This document shows positions 16,742-23,116 of a DNA stretch of 64,000 bases, piece after piece; position 1 is the stretch's first letter; the number at the start of each line of letters is the position of its first letter. The stretch is taken from the NCBI RefSeq assembly GCF_011170065.1, contig NZ_BLLH01000006.1:45343-109342 (forward strand). The letters run 5' to 3'. The notes beneath the pieces were generated by a model. It saw only the letters and a program-made list of their open reading frames with translations. It ran no database searches and had not been told where the DNA came from. The translations under genes were made by a program, and so were the position numbers. The stretch comes from Pseudolactococcus insecticola (GTDB taxonomy: Bacteria > Bacillota > Bacilli > Lactobacillales > Streptococcaceae).

Positions 16742-17245
16742 TTATTTTTTATTTTCTGTTTGTTGTGCTACTTGTTCTTTTGGTTTTGCCGCTTCTTGTT
16801 TAGGTGCTTGACCTACTTTTTCAACCGCTTCAGTGCTTGCATAGAATACATATTGTTTATTACGACCTGAGCCTGTTGTATTCACCAAGACATTCAATCC
16901 TTTAAGCACCACTTCTTCTTCATATCCAAGAGAATCACCATCGAAATCAATTGGCAATTTAATATCCATGTACTCGCCACGTTTTTCAGAATAAGCAATC
17001 AAAGATTTTGAACCGATCTCGCCTGTGTTGTTTGGTGTCCACGGCACAAAGTTTTGTGTTCGTGACAAAAGTTGATGTTTTGTTTGTTCATCTTCTGAAT
17101 GACTCTCACCATTTTCATCAATATACTCGAACACGTATGCAGTTTCTACACGTGTTGCGTATAGCTTGCCGTATACTTCTTCTTGATCAATTGTAAAACG
17201 TGTGTTTTTGCCATCTTTAAAAGTCTCAATACCATATTTAGCCAT
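16742..17245 (-). CDS. Orf22-position ICE protein
   Basis: A 167-residue soluble protein with a predicted beta-rich core (about 1-140) and a Lys/Gln/Ala-rich tail. Its ATG overlaps the stop of the preceding gene (TAATG), indicating coupled translation. Tn916-like elements carry two small conserved genes of unknown function (orf23, orf22) directly upstream of the coupling ATPase, and this gene has that slot. No catalytic motif is visible. A single-strand DNA-binding or regulatory role is possible but not shown. Confidence 0.7.
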   Translation of the reverse strand: MAKYGIETFKDGKNTRFTIDQEEVYGKLYATRVETAYVFEYIDENGESHSEDEQTKHQLLSRTQNFVPWTPNNTGEIGSKSLIAYSEKRGEYMDIKLPIDFDGDSLGYEEEVVLKGLNVLVNTTGSGRNKQYVFYASTEAVEKVGQAPKQEAAKPKEQVAQQTENKK

Positions 17246-17583
17246 TATTTAGCCCCCTTAATTTTCACTGTTTCTGCTTTCAAAGCAAGTTGCAATTTTT
17301 CTTCGCCATTTTCTGGATAAGTAAAACCAATAAGTTCTGGATTCACCAATTCCACCTCAGTACGTCCGATGCGTGCAGCTTTAGCAAAGTCTTGTTTACT
17401 TGCAATGTTCAAGTCAGTTGTCATAACGATAAAGTTTGACTGACCATCACCATCTGCTTTGAAAACAATGTGTGCAGGCAAGGTATCAGATTTTGGTACT
17501 GATACGTAGGCTGGAGCTACTTTGACAACTCCGTTTTTGACAAGTTCCTCAAGTTTTACAGGAACACTAGTTAATTGTGACAT
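17245..17583 (-). CDS. Orf23-position ICE protein
   Basis: A 112-residue soluble protein, predicted mainly beta with a central helix (SKQDFAKAARIG), first of the transfer operon proper. It is coupled by a one-base overlap to the next gene. Size and position correspond to Orf23 of Tn916-like elements (often annotated DUF961), although the sequence match could not be tested. A GGAGA ribosome site lies upstream of the ATG. Confidence 0.7.
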   Translation of the reverse strand: MSQLTSVPVKLEELVKNGVVKVAPAYVSVPKSDTLPAHIVFKADGDGQSNFIVMTTDLNIASKQDFAKAARIGRTEVELVNPELIGFTYPENGEEKLQLALKAETVKIKGAK

Positions 17584-17646
17584 ATGATTATGTCTCCTTT
17601 TTCTTTTTATTTTCGCCTTTTAACGACTTGCTTAGGTCATAATCAA

Positions 17647-18102
17647 TTAAATATTGACCAATAAAAACTGATCTAGTTTTTCTACAAACGTCTGCCGATT
17701 CATTTGTAAATATGTTCTTTCTCTACTGTCCACGCCAAGCGCATCGTATTGTTTGAGCGTGCTGTGATAAGCAGCTCTTGCATAATTCGGGGCTTGTTGA
17801 TACATGCCAACCGAAAACACAAAATTATCATAAAGACGTTGTATGTTTTCTGCCAATGCCTTTTGTTTACGCTCAACATTCTCTTCTACCCGTGTCAAAG
17901 TTTCTTGATTAAAACGATTGACTTTCAGATAGATGATTACTTTAGCCTTCATTTTCGGTGAAAAAAGCCAATAACCTTTCTCAACGTTTTCAATCGTTGT
18001 CACACTGATGCCAACTTCTTTAGCAAATTCACTTTGCGACATATGTAGTTTTTTACGAATACTTCTTAAGTCCATATCGGATATTATAATAACATCACTC
18101 AT
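17647..18102 (-). CDS. XRE-family HTH regulator
   Basis: The start is placed at the ATG at 18102 with AAAGGAG five bases upstream; a GTG at 18120 lies before that ribosome site. The product is 151 residues. About residues 10-50 hold a helix-turn-helix (IRKKLHMSQSEFAKEVGIS, then TTIENVEKGYW). The remainder is a helical domain with no peptidase or metal motif. It is the last regulator before the transfer operon, 64 bases upstream of the Orf23-position gene, so it may control transfer genes. The 4-base overlap with the preceding small gene (if GTG is used) indicates one transcript. Confidence 0.8.
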   Translation of the reverse strand: MSDVIIISDMDLRSIRKKLHMSQSEFAKEVGISVTTIENVEKGYWLFSPKMKAKVIIYLKVNRFNQETLTRVEENVERKQKALAENIQRLYDNFVFSVGMYQQAPNYARAAYHSTLKQYDALGVDSRERTYLQMNRQTFVEKLDQFLLVNI

Positions 18103-18116
18103 AGCACTCCTTTCTT

Positions 18117-18299
18117 TCACTTTTCAAATAGTTCATGAATAACAAAATCAGCAAAGAACTCCCATTCCCTGCCGCATTTTTCTTTTTCTCTAAATATTTT
18201 TCTAAACGCATAAATAAATTGATTTTCTTTCTTTTCTGGAAAATCTGTGTCATTTAAAGCATTCCTTGTTTCAAAATTGTTAGTTTTCATTCTTTTCAT
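18117..18299 (-). CDS. Small hypothetical protein, 60 residues
   Basis: A short charged protein (KRMKTNNFETRN start, RKIFREKEKCGREWEFFADF in the middle) with no membrane segment. The in-frame ATG at 18290 has a slightly better-spaced AAAAGAG than the one at 18299. It directly precedes the HTH regulator on the same strand and starts just downstream of the tRNA-like element and its terminator. No family is recognised. Confidence 0.5.
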   Translation of the reverse strand: MKRMKTNNFETRNALNDTDFPEKKENQFIYAFRKIFREKEKCGREWEFFADFVIHELFEK

Positions 18300-18347
18300 C
18301 TCTTTTCTCTATATCTGCTAATTACTTCCTCCACATAAAATTTATAC

Positions 18348-18377
18348 AAAAAAAGGCACCATCTTTGCGACAATGCC
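18348..18377 (-). terminator. Intrinsic terminator after the tRNA-like element
   Basis: On the minus strand GGCATTGTC-GCAAA-GATGGTGCC forms a stem of about nine pairs (three G-T) followed by seven T. It directly follows the tRNA-like segment and lies between it and the small gene starting at 18299, so it separates a short leader transcript from the regulator genes unless read through. Confidence 0.75.
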
Positions 18378-18508
18378 TAAGCAACTGGTGGGAATCGAAC
18401 CCACACTTTTAAAGAAAATTACATAAAAGAGACATTCAAAATCGGGAAATATTAAAAGTCTCGCCACGAGCAGTTGTGTCAAAAAAGCAGTTTTATGACT
18501 TGCTTAGG
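18376..18508 (-). ncRNA. tRNA-like RNA element (candidate)
   Basis: On the minus strand the sequence has a canonical tRNA T-arm, GTGGG-TTCGATT-CCCAC (18388-18404), flanked by CAACTG (18471-18476) and CAGTTG (18382-18387), which can pair as an acceptor-like stem. Inside are a CTCG-TGG-CGAG mini-hairpin and an ACTTTTA/TAAAAGT stem (18453-18459 with 18405-18411). There is no D-loop GG, no normal anticodon arm and no CCA, so it is not a working tRNA. The shape is closer to the tRNA-like domain of tmRNA. Outer repeats CCTAAGCAA and TTGCTTAGG (18500-18508 and 18376-18384) offer an alternative pairing. It could be a regulatory RNA or a tRNA fragment left at an old attachment site. Confidence 0.5.
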
Positions 18509-18581
18509 TCAGCCAAACAATAAGCTCCCAAAATAAAAATTGGGCTTGATATGGTGCTTCCAAAAATTGTAAAATTTAAGG

Positions 18582-18587
18582 TATAAT
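18582..18587 (+). promoter_or_regulatory. -10 element of the membrane-protein gene
   Basis: A consensus TATAAT lies 33 bases before the ATG at 18620, with GGAG (AGGAGTGC) between. No good -35 is visible at 16-18 bases. Confidence 0.5.
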
Positions 18588-18619
18588 AAAAGTACAAATC
18601 TTAGGAGTGCATAAATTTT

Positions 18620-19507
18620 ATGAAACCATTTTTTAATTTTATTGATCCATTATTTAGTTCCTTGGCAAACATCTTCACTGTTGTCTTTGCAGTTCCTCAA
18701 TTATGGAAAATGATAAAGTTCTCAAAACAAAAACATTCTGAATCACAAAATACTAACATCAATAATTCTATAACCAACAACTCTGTTATAAATTACGCTG
18801 AAACTAATAATTTTTATGGTTATTCTAGAAAAAATTTTTCTAATTATGGAAGTCCAACACCAATCGAAATGAAAAACTATGATTATGATAGTAAAAGAAT
18901 TTCGAATATACTTTTCTTTACAACAAATACAATAATTCTTTTCTATCTGGTTCAGTATTGGGTTTCTAATCCAATCACCTTAACTTTTGAAACAGTCACA
19001 GATATTCAAATTTCAATACAACATCTAGCGCTATCCTTTATCTCATCTTTTCAAAAAACTTTTAGTTTAACTTGGTTCGCCCAATTTATCATTTCATTTT
19101 TGGTAGTATTAAAAATGATATTCACCAAAAATATTTTATACCGCACCAGAAATATACTTTTATATTTCTGGTCAATTGTTTTTACAGGATACTTGAAGTA
19201 TATATTTTCAAAAATTAGATGGACTGACTCTATCTTTTCTATTTTCTCACCAACTTCACCTAACTTATCCCTAGAAACTTTCAAACCCTCACTCACTTGT
19301 TTTGCTGTGTTCATACTATTTTTTCAGATTGTCTATACTATTTTCCTTCTTAATTCAGGAATTAAAATTTTATGTATTGGTGAACTTTATTATCCCGAAA
19401 AAGAATTCCTGTCAAAAAAAATAAACCACGACAAACTTTTCATTCTCATAGCACCAATAATTTTGTCTATCTTTTGGTATTGTTTCAAATTATATATTTT
19501 AAAATAA
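18620..19507 (+). CDS. Multi-pass membrane protein of unknown function
   Basis: A 295-residue protein with about six hydrophobic segments: near 9-28, 97-117, 150-172, 180-202, 230-258 and 272-293. Between the first and second is a polar, Asn-rich loop of about 60 residues (NTNINNSITNNSVINYAE, then NNFYGYS). No transporter, lipase or protease motif is visible. The gene is very AT-rich, has its own promoter, runs against the neighbouring operons and overlaps tail-to-tail (23 bases) with the small membrane protein at 19485-19715. Low GC, isolation and a place in an accessory island fit a phage-exclusion or defence effector, but this is only a hypothesis. Confidence 0.75.
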   Translation: MKPFFNFIDPLFSSLANIFTVVFAVPQLWKMIKFSKQKHSESQNTNINNSITNNSVINYAETNNFYGYSRKNFSNYGSPTPIEMKNYDYDSKRISNILFFTTNTIILFYLVQYWVSNPITLTFETVTDIQISIQHLALSFISSFQKTFSLTWFAQFIISFLVVLKMIFTKNILYRTRNILLYFWSIVFTGYLKYIFSKIRWTDSIFSIFSPTSPNLSLETFKPSLTCFAVFILFFQIVYTIFLLNSGIKILCIGELYYPEKEFLSKKINHDKLFILIAPIILSIFWYCFKLYILK

Positions 19508-19715
19508 ATAGCCAAATAATATATATGCTCAGTAAAATTAAAAAAAACAACGTGTATAATCCAAGAATTATTGACGGAACCATACTAAACCTTTTCATCA
19601 ATTTACTATCCATAATTTTATTAACTCTTCTTGCTATTTTCTCCATGATAGCAAAATATCTTCTCATCATTTTATCGACAATAGTCAGATCATCTTCACT
19701 TTCGTTTTCTTTCAT
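19485..19715 (-). CDS. Small membrane protein with MKENE-type N-terminus
   Basis: A 76-residue protein. The first 20 residues (MKENESEDDLTIVDKMMRR) closely match those of the soluble protein at 22206-22436, while the C-terminal half is different and forms a strong membrane helix (about 46-76). Both genes have the same kind of leader: an ACGACT-type hairpin with a T-run, then about 24 bases to the ATG. It is downstream of the toxin gene of the first toxin-antitoxin cassette and overlaps the 3' end of the opposite membrane-protein gene. The function is unknown. Confidence 0.65.
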   Translation of the reverse strand: MKENESEDDLTIVDKMMRRYFAIMEKIARRVNKIMDSKLMKRFSMVPSIILGLYTLFFLILLSIYIIWLFILKYII

Positions 19716-19736
19716 GCTATTAGCTTTCTTTTAAAC

Positions 19737-19763
19737 AAAAAACGACTGGATTTTTTCAGTCGT
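19737..19763 (-). terminator. Terminator/attenuator between toxin 1 and the MKENE gene
   Basis: On the minus strand ACGACTG and CAGTCGT flank an eight-base loop and are followed by a T-rich run. The hairpin overlaps the stop codon of the toxin gene and lies just before the 76-residue gene. A counterpart sits at the same place in the second cassette. Confidence 0.7.
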
Positions 19764-20058
19764 TTAATTCTAGTTCATTTATCCAATTTTCTTTTTCTGA
19801 AAAGATACGGACAATTATCACTCTATCCGTTAACTCCAAATGAAAATATAAATATTTCCAATGTGTCATTTTCCTCAACGGATCTTTTCCTTCCACATAT
19901 GGAAATCCTGACAGTTCATCTGAAAGTAAATCCATTGCTTTTAGAAATTCATTTCTAAACCTTGCCACTGCCTTTGTAGAGCTTTGGAGCGACAAATATT
20001 CCTCTAACCGTTGTAAATCCTCTTGAGCACTTTTAGATAGTTCAACACTTCTTCTCAC
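19756..20058 (-). CDS. RelE/ParE-family toxin, cassette 1
   Basis: A 100-residue protein with the usual RelE/ParE features: an N-terminal helix pair (SAQEDLQRLEEYL, then FRNEFLKAMDLL), a beta-sheet with YLYFHLE and VIIVRIFSEKENW, and length near 100. Such toxins either cleave mRNA on the ribosome (RelE) or poison gyrase (ParE); the sequence alone does not decide. It follows its antitoxin by three bases. The C-terminal RIFSEKENWINEL motif is shared with the toxin of cassette 2, although the rest is well diverged. Confidence 0.85.
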   Translation of the reverse strand: MRRSVELSKSAQEDLQRLEEYLSLQSSTKAVARFRNEFLKAMDLLSDELSGFPYVEGKDPLRKMTHWKYLYFHLELTDRVIIVRIFSEKENWINELELND

Positions 20059-20061
20059 TAA

Positions 20062-20262
20062 TCAAGCCCACCCTAAATTTTCTAAAACTCTGTCCACGGG
20101 AATTGGGCTGTCTTCAATGAGAGAAACATAACCTTTTTCAATTTCATTATCAAACTTAATTTGTGCTTTTAATCGTTTATTCTCGGCTAAAATTTCATTA
20201 TACTCACTTTTAGTCAAAATAACAACGTCTTCATCATGCTCAATGAATTTCGGACTCATCAT
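20062..20262 (-). CDS. Antitoxin, cassette 1
   Basis: A 66-residue protein ahead of the RelE/ParE toxin, starting at an ATG with GGAGG upstream. The N-terminal 22 residues (MMSPKFIEHDEDVVILTKSE) are nearly identical to the antitoxin of cassette 2 and are probably the DNA-binding, dimerising part. The C-terminal 40 residues differ and end in LENLGWA, the toxin-binding part. The promoter is in the duplicated upstream region. Type II antitoxins of this layout repress their own operon. Confidence 0.8.
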   Translation of the reverse strand: MMSPKFIEHDEDVVILTKSEYNEILAENKRLKAQIKFDNEIEKGYVSLIEDSPIPVDRVLENLGWA

Positions 20263-20285
20263 ATTCGCTACCTCCTGTTTACCTT

Positions 20286-20314
20286 ATTATACTATCTTTA
20301 ATACCTTTCAGCAA
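20286..20314 (-). promoter_or_regulatory. Promoter of toxin-antitoxin cassette 1
   Basis: On the minus strand TTGCTG (20309-20314), a 17-base spacer and TATAAT (20286-20291) precede the antitoxin. The same arrangement is found at 23344-23372 in cassette 2. Confidence 0.7.
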
Positions 20315-20595
20315 CCATCAGGAGTTACACCTGCTTTATGATACTCTCGGTCACATAATAAATAGCTCAATCCGAAAACTGAGCTATCCGTATTTTTAAA
20401 ATTACAATCCCATCAAGAAACAAGCACTTTGATCTAGTATCGAGTTCATTGACGATTATTTTCTTTATTACTAAAGAAACAAACACCAGACATTGTCTAG
20501 CTCATTGATAATCGTTTTCTTGGTCTGATAAAAACAACCGCTGAAACTCTTATCAGCTGAAATCTACTGATTTTTCTATCAACTCAGATATGGTT

Positions 20596-20740
20596 TTGTA
20601 AGTTTTGATTATTAAGCTATAATGAACTTATAGCAATGAAATAATATTAAAAATAAATTGTTCTTGATTGAGCTTTGAACCTAAAATCACGAAACAATTT
20701 ATAAAAAGGAGTATCGACAGTTAAGTTGATACTCCTTTTT
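20596..20740 (+). ncRNA. Candidate small RNA A, copy 1
   Basis: A promoter TTGTAA-16-TATAAT (20596-20623) is followed about 110 bases later by a strong terminator, AAAAAGGAGTATC / GATACTCCTTTTTTT (20703-20740). The predicted transcript starts near 20630. It has no ribosome site or usable frame (the ATG at 20622 is stopped after two codons). It can fold through AAATTGTT/AACAATTT. The same unit occurs at 23655-23799, where one terminator pair is lost (GATAGTCC). It runs opposite to the antitoxin. Confidence 0.6.
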
Positions 20741-20965
20741 TTGTTGTATTTTTATATCGCTATTATTTCTTGCGAAATTGAGTCAAAAATAGACGATTGA
20801 TTTTGTGATATAATTTCTTTATCGAAAAGAATTTAAAAAATCCCAAGTTTTCCAACAACCTACGAATTATTTGTGCAATAATTAAGCTAATAATAACCCT
20901 AATTACATCTCCTTGACTCACGTCTTTTCCTCACATTCCATTTTATCAAATCAGAAAGGAAGTTT

Positions 20966-21139
20966 ATGATAAAAGAATTTTTCTTCAAGATTATGCAATT
21001 ACTGATAATCTTAGTCTCTATACCAGCAATTATTATTGAATTTGTATTTTCAATCATTTTCACGAACATTTACATGATAATCACAGAAATAATCGTTGGT
21101 GTTGTTATCGTTATATTAACGAAAATGATTCATTTCTGA
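20966..21139 (+). CDS. 57-residue double-helix membrane peptide
   Basis: A frame from ATG at 20966 to TGA at 21137-21139, with AAAGGAAG about six bases upstream. The product (MIKEFFFKIMQLLIILVS start, VVIVILTKMIHF end) is almost entirely hydrophobic, with two predicted membrane helices split by TNIYM. Size and character resemble type I toxins or small holin-like peptides. It lies in a segment of about 400 bases present only in copy 1 of the duplicated region, flanked by the two small-RNA candidates. No relative is recognised. Confidence 0.55.
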   Translation: MIKEFFFKIMQLLIILVSIPAIIIEFVFSIIFTNIYMIITEIIVGVVIVILTKMIHF

Positions 21140-21144
21140 ACCAC

Positions 21145-21736
21145 CATTATTTTTTCAATTTTGAATTGTTTTCTTCAATCGTTCAACCAGCATTTTCTGC
21201 ACTTGATTCTGACCTCTTTTGTACTTGTTGTTCAGCCTGTGATCATCACTGATAGATTTTTAGTCATCTATCGGTCTAGCAACTTTCCGCTTGGTACCCA
21301 GAATCTTCAAGGCTTTAAGTGTGCTGATGGCTCTTATCCTCGCCAACTACTTTTTGTCATTTTTCCCACGTGTGGGTTCTCCTGACACCTCATAGGAGTT
21401 CACGTTCGCCGCTCTCCTGACAGCTTTTATACGTGCCTGCGTAACACGTTGTGAGAGCTGCCAAATTTCGACAGCGAGATCCTGACAACCGTGGCTAGTT
21501 TTGATATAATAGTAATGTCTAGTTATTACTATATCATCTAGTAAGGTTGCGTATCCGTGTTTCTCACGGTTATTCAATTTTCAAAGATCGAATCCTATCT
21601 TTTTTTGATACCTACAAAATTTGTTTTGATGAACAATTATGTTCTTTGATTTTGTTGGTTATTTTGGATAGGTGTATGCTTCAACTAATTGCTCATTTTG
21701 CGATGAGCTTTTAGTTCAGAATTTCAGTTAAGCAAT
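21145..21736. repeat. Duplicated region, right half, copy 1
   Basis: About 590 bases, nearly identical to 23812-24383 (a handful of substitutions, for example ACCAGC/ACTAGC and GATGAGC/GATGGGC). It holds several stable hairpins (GATAGAT/ATCTATC, CTCCT/AGGAG), recurrent CTCCTGACA and the promoter and body of small RNA B. No convincing gene is seen. Confidence 0.85.
21482..21712 (+). ncRNA. Candidate small RNA B, copy 1
   Basis: A near-consensus promoter CTGACA-17-TATAAT (21482-21510) leads into about 196 bases ending in the terminator GCTCAT-TTTGCG-ATGAGC-TTTT (21691-21712). The start region holds ATAGTAAT/ATTACTAT around an 8-base spacer. The body can form one long imperfect hairpin (CCTATC with GATAGG, GAAC-AATTAT-GTTC at the tip). 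No ribosome site or long frame occurs in the sense direction. An identical-length copy lies at 24146-24376. Confidence 0.55.
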
Positions 21737-21744
21737 TGCTTAAC
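21727..21744. promoter_or_regulatory. Perfect 18-bp palindromic operator
   Basis: GTTAAGCAATTGCTTAAC is fully palindromic. A related half-conserved copy, GTTTAACTCATTGCTTAAA, follows about 10 bases later, close to a possible -35 (TTGTCA at 21776). Both lie within 100 bases of the XRE gene start and are absent from the second copy of the duplicated region. They are probable binding sites of that regulator. Confidence 0.65.
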
Positions 21745-21826
21745 TTAATTACAGTTTAACTCATTGCTTAAATTTTGTCAAGCGTTTTTTAAATAAATTT
21801 AAATTTATTTTTCGGAGGAAAATCAC

Positions 21827-22225
21827 ATGTTGCCTGAAAGACTGAAAACACTACGTTTAGAAGCAAAATTGACCCAAAAAGAAATTTCAGAAAAACTTGA
21901 AATTTCCGTCCCAGCATATTTATATTGGGAAAAAGGAACACGAGTTCCTAGTCTTGAACGTTTACAAGAATTAGCTAAAATTCTCAATGTTTCAACTGAC
22001 TATCTTTTAGGTAACACTAATCAAAAAAATATGAATAGTGAACTTGACCAGCTAAAAAATGACATTCTCGCTTCAGCAACTCTTATTGGAAAACAGCTTT
22101 GGAGCAGACTAGACGTCTGGGTAGATAATGATTTAATACCTCGTGAAAAATACAGCATCATCGCAGGCGATTTTGAAACATTGATTTCTGAGATTCAAAG
22201 TGAACTCACAGCTCTTGTTGAATAA
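21827..22225 (+). CDS. XRE-family transcriptional regulator
   Basis: A 132-residue protein with a well-formed N-terminal HTH (LRLEAKLTQKEISEKLEIS, then VPAYLYWEKGTRVPSLERLQ) and the common NVSTDYLLGNT ending of that domain (about 55-66). The C-terminal half is helical with no protease motif. GGAGG lies upstream of the ATG. A perfect palindrome in its promoter region suggests autoregulation. Its last 20 bases overlap the opposite MKENE gene. Confidence 0.88.
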   Translation: MLPERLKTLRLEAKLTQKEISEKLEISVPAYLYWEKGTRVPSLERLQELAKILNVSTDYLLGNTNQKNMNSELDQLKNDILASATLIGKQLWSRLDVWVDNDLIPREKYSIIAGDFETLISEIQSELTALVE

Positions 22226-22436
22226 ATTTTACTACTAATTGTTCAAGCTCCGAAATTGATTTCAAGTAGTCAGCTTTATTTTCTTCTACCTTCTTAAAGA
22301 TTTCTTTAAACTTACCGTCCCTTGGAACATCATCTAAAAGACTAAATCGCCTTTTGATCTCCTCTTTTCCAAAATAAATCTCACTCATCATTTTCTCGAT
22401 GACAGTTAAATCATCTTTAACTTCGTTTTCTTTCAT
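22206..22436 (-). CDS. Small soluble protein with MKENE-type N-terminus
   Basis: The start at 22436 is chosen because it has AAAGG eight bases upstream and gives an N-terminus (MKENEVKDDLTVIEKMM) matching the membrane protein at 19485-19715. The longer frame to 22496 would run through a terminator hairpin. The 76-residue product is helical and charged (RRFSLLDDVPRDGKF, then SISELEQLVVKF). It follows the MNT nucleotidyltransferase gene on the same strand, so it could be its partner, but it has no HEPN-type R-x4-6-H motif. Confidence 0.65.
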   Translation of the reverse strand: MKENEVKDDLTVIEKMMSEIYFGKEEIKRRFSLLDDVPRDGKFKEIFKKVEENKADYLKSISELEQLVVKFIQQEL

Positions 22437-22458
22437 ACTATTACCTTTCTTTAAAAAA

Positions 22459-22489
22459 CAAAAAACGACTAGATTTATAGTCGTTTTTA
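22459..22489 (-). terminator. Terminator/attenuator between MNT gene and MKENE gene
   Basis: On the minus strand ACGACTA and TAGTCGT (22465-22484) enclose a six-base loop and are followed by a T-run. Position and sequence parallel the hairpin at 19737-19763 in front of the other MKENE gene. Confidence 0.75.
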
Positions 22490-22492
22490 TCG

Positions 22493-22804
22493 TCATAGAA
22501 TACCCATCATTTCTTTAGTAACATTGAAATTAAAATCCTTGCGTTTGGCAGTATTGTTATTCTTCAAAACCTCAAATTCAATAATATCAACGTGATGTTT
22601 CAACTCTTCTTCTAATTCTTCTTTTATATCAAACAAAATATCATAATCAAGAATATTTGAAGAATCAATCACCAAATCAATATCACTGTTTTCGGTCGGT
22701 TTATTTCGTGCATAAGAACCAAAAAGATAAACTTTAGGAATATTATATTTTTGCGCAATCGGTTTAACTTTTTCTTTGATTTCATCAATCGTTAATACTG
22801 TCAC
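22493..22804 (-). CDS. MNT-type minimal nucleotidyltransferase
   Basis: A 103-residue protein with the full active-site pattern of minimal nucleotidyltransferases: GSYARNKPTENSDIDL with Gly29-Ser30, Asp41 and Asp43, and a third acidic residue in HHVDIIEF (Asp73). MNT proteins are usually the antitoxin of HEPN/MNT systems and neutralise the HEPN RNase by adding AMP. No HEPN gene is visible on either side; neighbours are a RelE/ParE cassette upstream and a 76-residue helical protein downstream. It may be an orphan, or pair with an unrecognised partner. Confidence 0.85.
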   Translation of the reverse strand: MTVLTIDEIKEKVKPIAQKYNIPKVYLFGSYARNKPTENSDIDLVIDSSNILDYDILFDIKEELEEELKHHVDIIEFEVLKNNNTAKRKDFNFNVTKEMMGIL

Positions 22805-22833
22805 TATTTTTCCTCCTAATTGATTTCTTTATT

Positions 22834-23115
22834 TCAACTTATCTCGTTTATCCAATCTTCTTTTTCAGAAAACACTCTTTCAATTTCAATCACTTTATTG
22901 TAATTGACATAAAAGTAAATATACTTATAATGAACTTTCTTCCTATAATTTGTTTCCAAAATTCTAGGACTGCCTTCAGGATTAGCAGAAATAACTTCTA
23001 CTGCTTTTAATAATTCATTTCTAAATTTTCTCAATGCTTGCGGATACTCGCTCAAAAAATATTCGAGTCGCTCTACGTCATTCAAGGCTTCATCTGCAAA
23101 AACAATATCTTTCAA
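22834..23115 (-). CDS. RelE/ParE-family toxin, cassette 2
   Basis: A 93-residue protein with the RelE/ParE pattern: ADEALNDVERLEYFL and FRNELLKAVEVIS helices, then beta strands YKYIYFYV and VIEIERVFSEKEDW. It starts one base after the antitoxin stop. It is related to the toxin of cassette 1 mainly in the C-terminal RVFSEKEDWINEI motif, so each toxin probably needs its own antitoxin. ParE-like (gyrase) and RelE-like (mRNA) activity cannot be told apart here. Confidence 0.87.
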   Translation of the reverse strand: MKDIVFADEALNDVERLEYFLSEYPQALRKFRNELLKAVEVISANPEGSPRILETNYRKKVHYKYIYFYVNYNKVIEIERVFSEKEDWINEIS

Positions 23116-23116
23116 A

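Larger units (their letters stand above)
20208..20742. repeat. Duplicated region, left half, copy 1
   Basis: About 535 bases, from the antitoxin N-terminus through its promoter to a small-RNA terminator, almost identical to 23266-23800 (offset about 3058). Outside the small-RNA candidate, 20315-20590 holds an ATAGCTCA/TGAGCTAT hairpin and two imperfect copies of a TCATTGA(C/T)..TTTTCTT segment, with no credible gene. Confidence 0.85.

Noticed and set aside
18381..18477. Functional tRNA gene
   Set aside because: Only the T-arm is canonical. The D-loop, anticodon arm and CCA end are missing, and one acceptor pair does not form.
20415..20530. Repeat antitoxin RNA of a type III toxin-antitoxin system
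   Set aside because: Only two imperfect TCATTGA-type repeats are seen and no ToxN/AbiQ-like endoribonuclease gene is nearby.
21347..21577. 76-codon minus-strand frame in the duplicated region (also 24011-24241), starting NNREKHGYATLL
   Set aside because: It would need a TTG start with no ribosome site and lies across the promoter and structured region of small RNA B. Its conservation is explained by the DNA duplication. A real peptide cannot be fully excluded.
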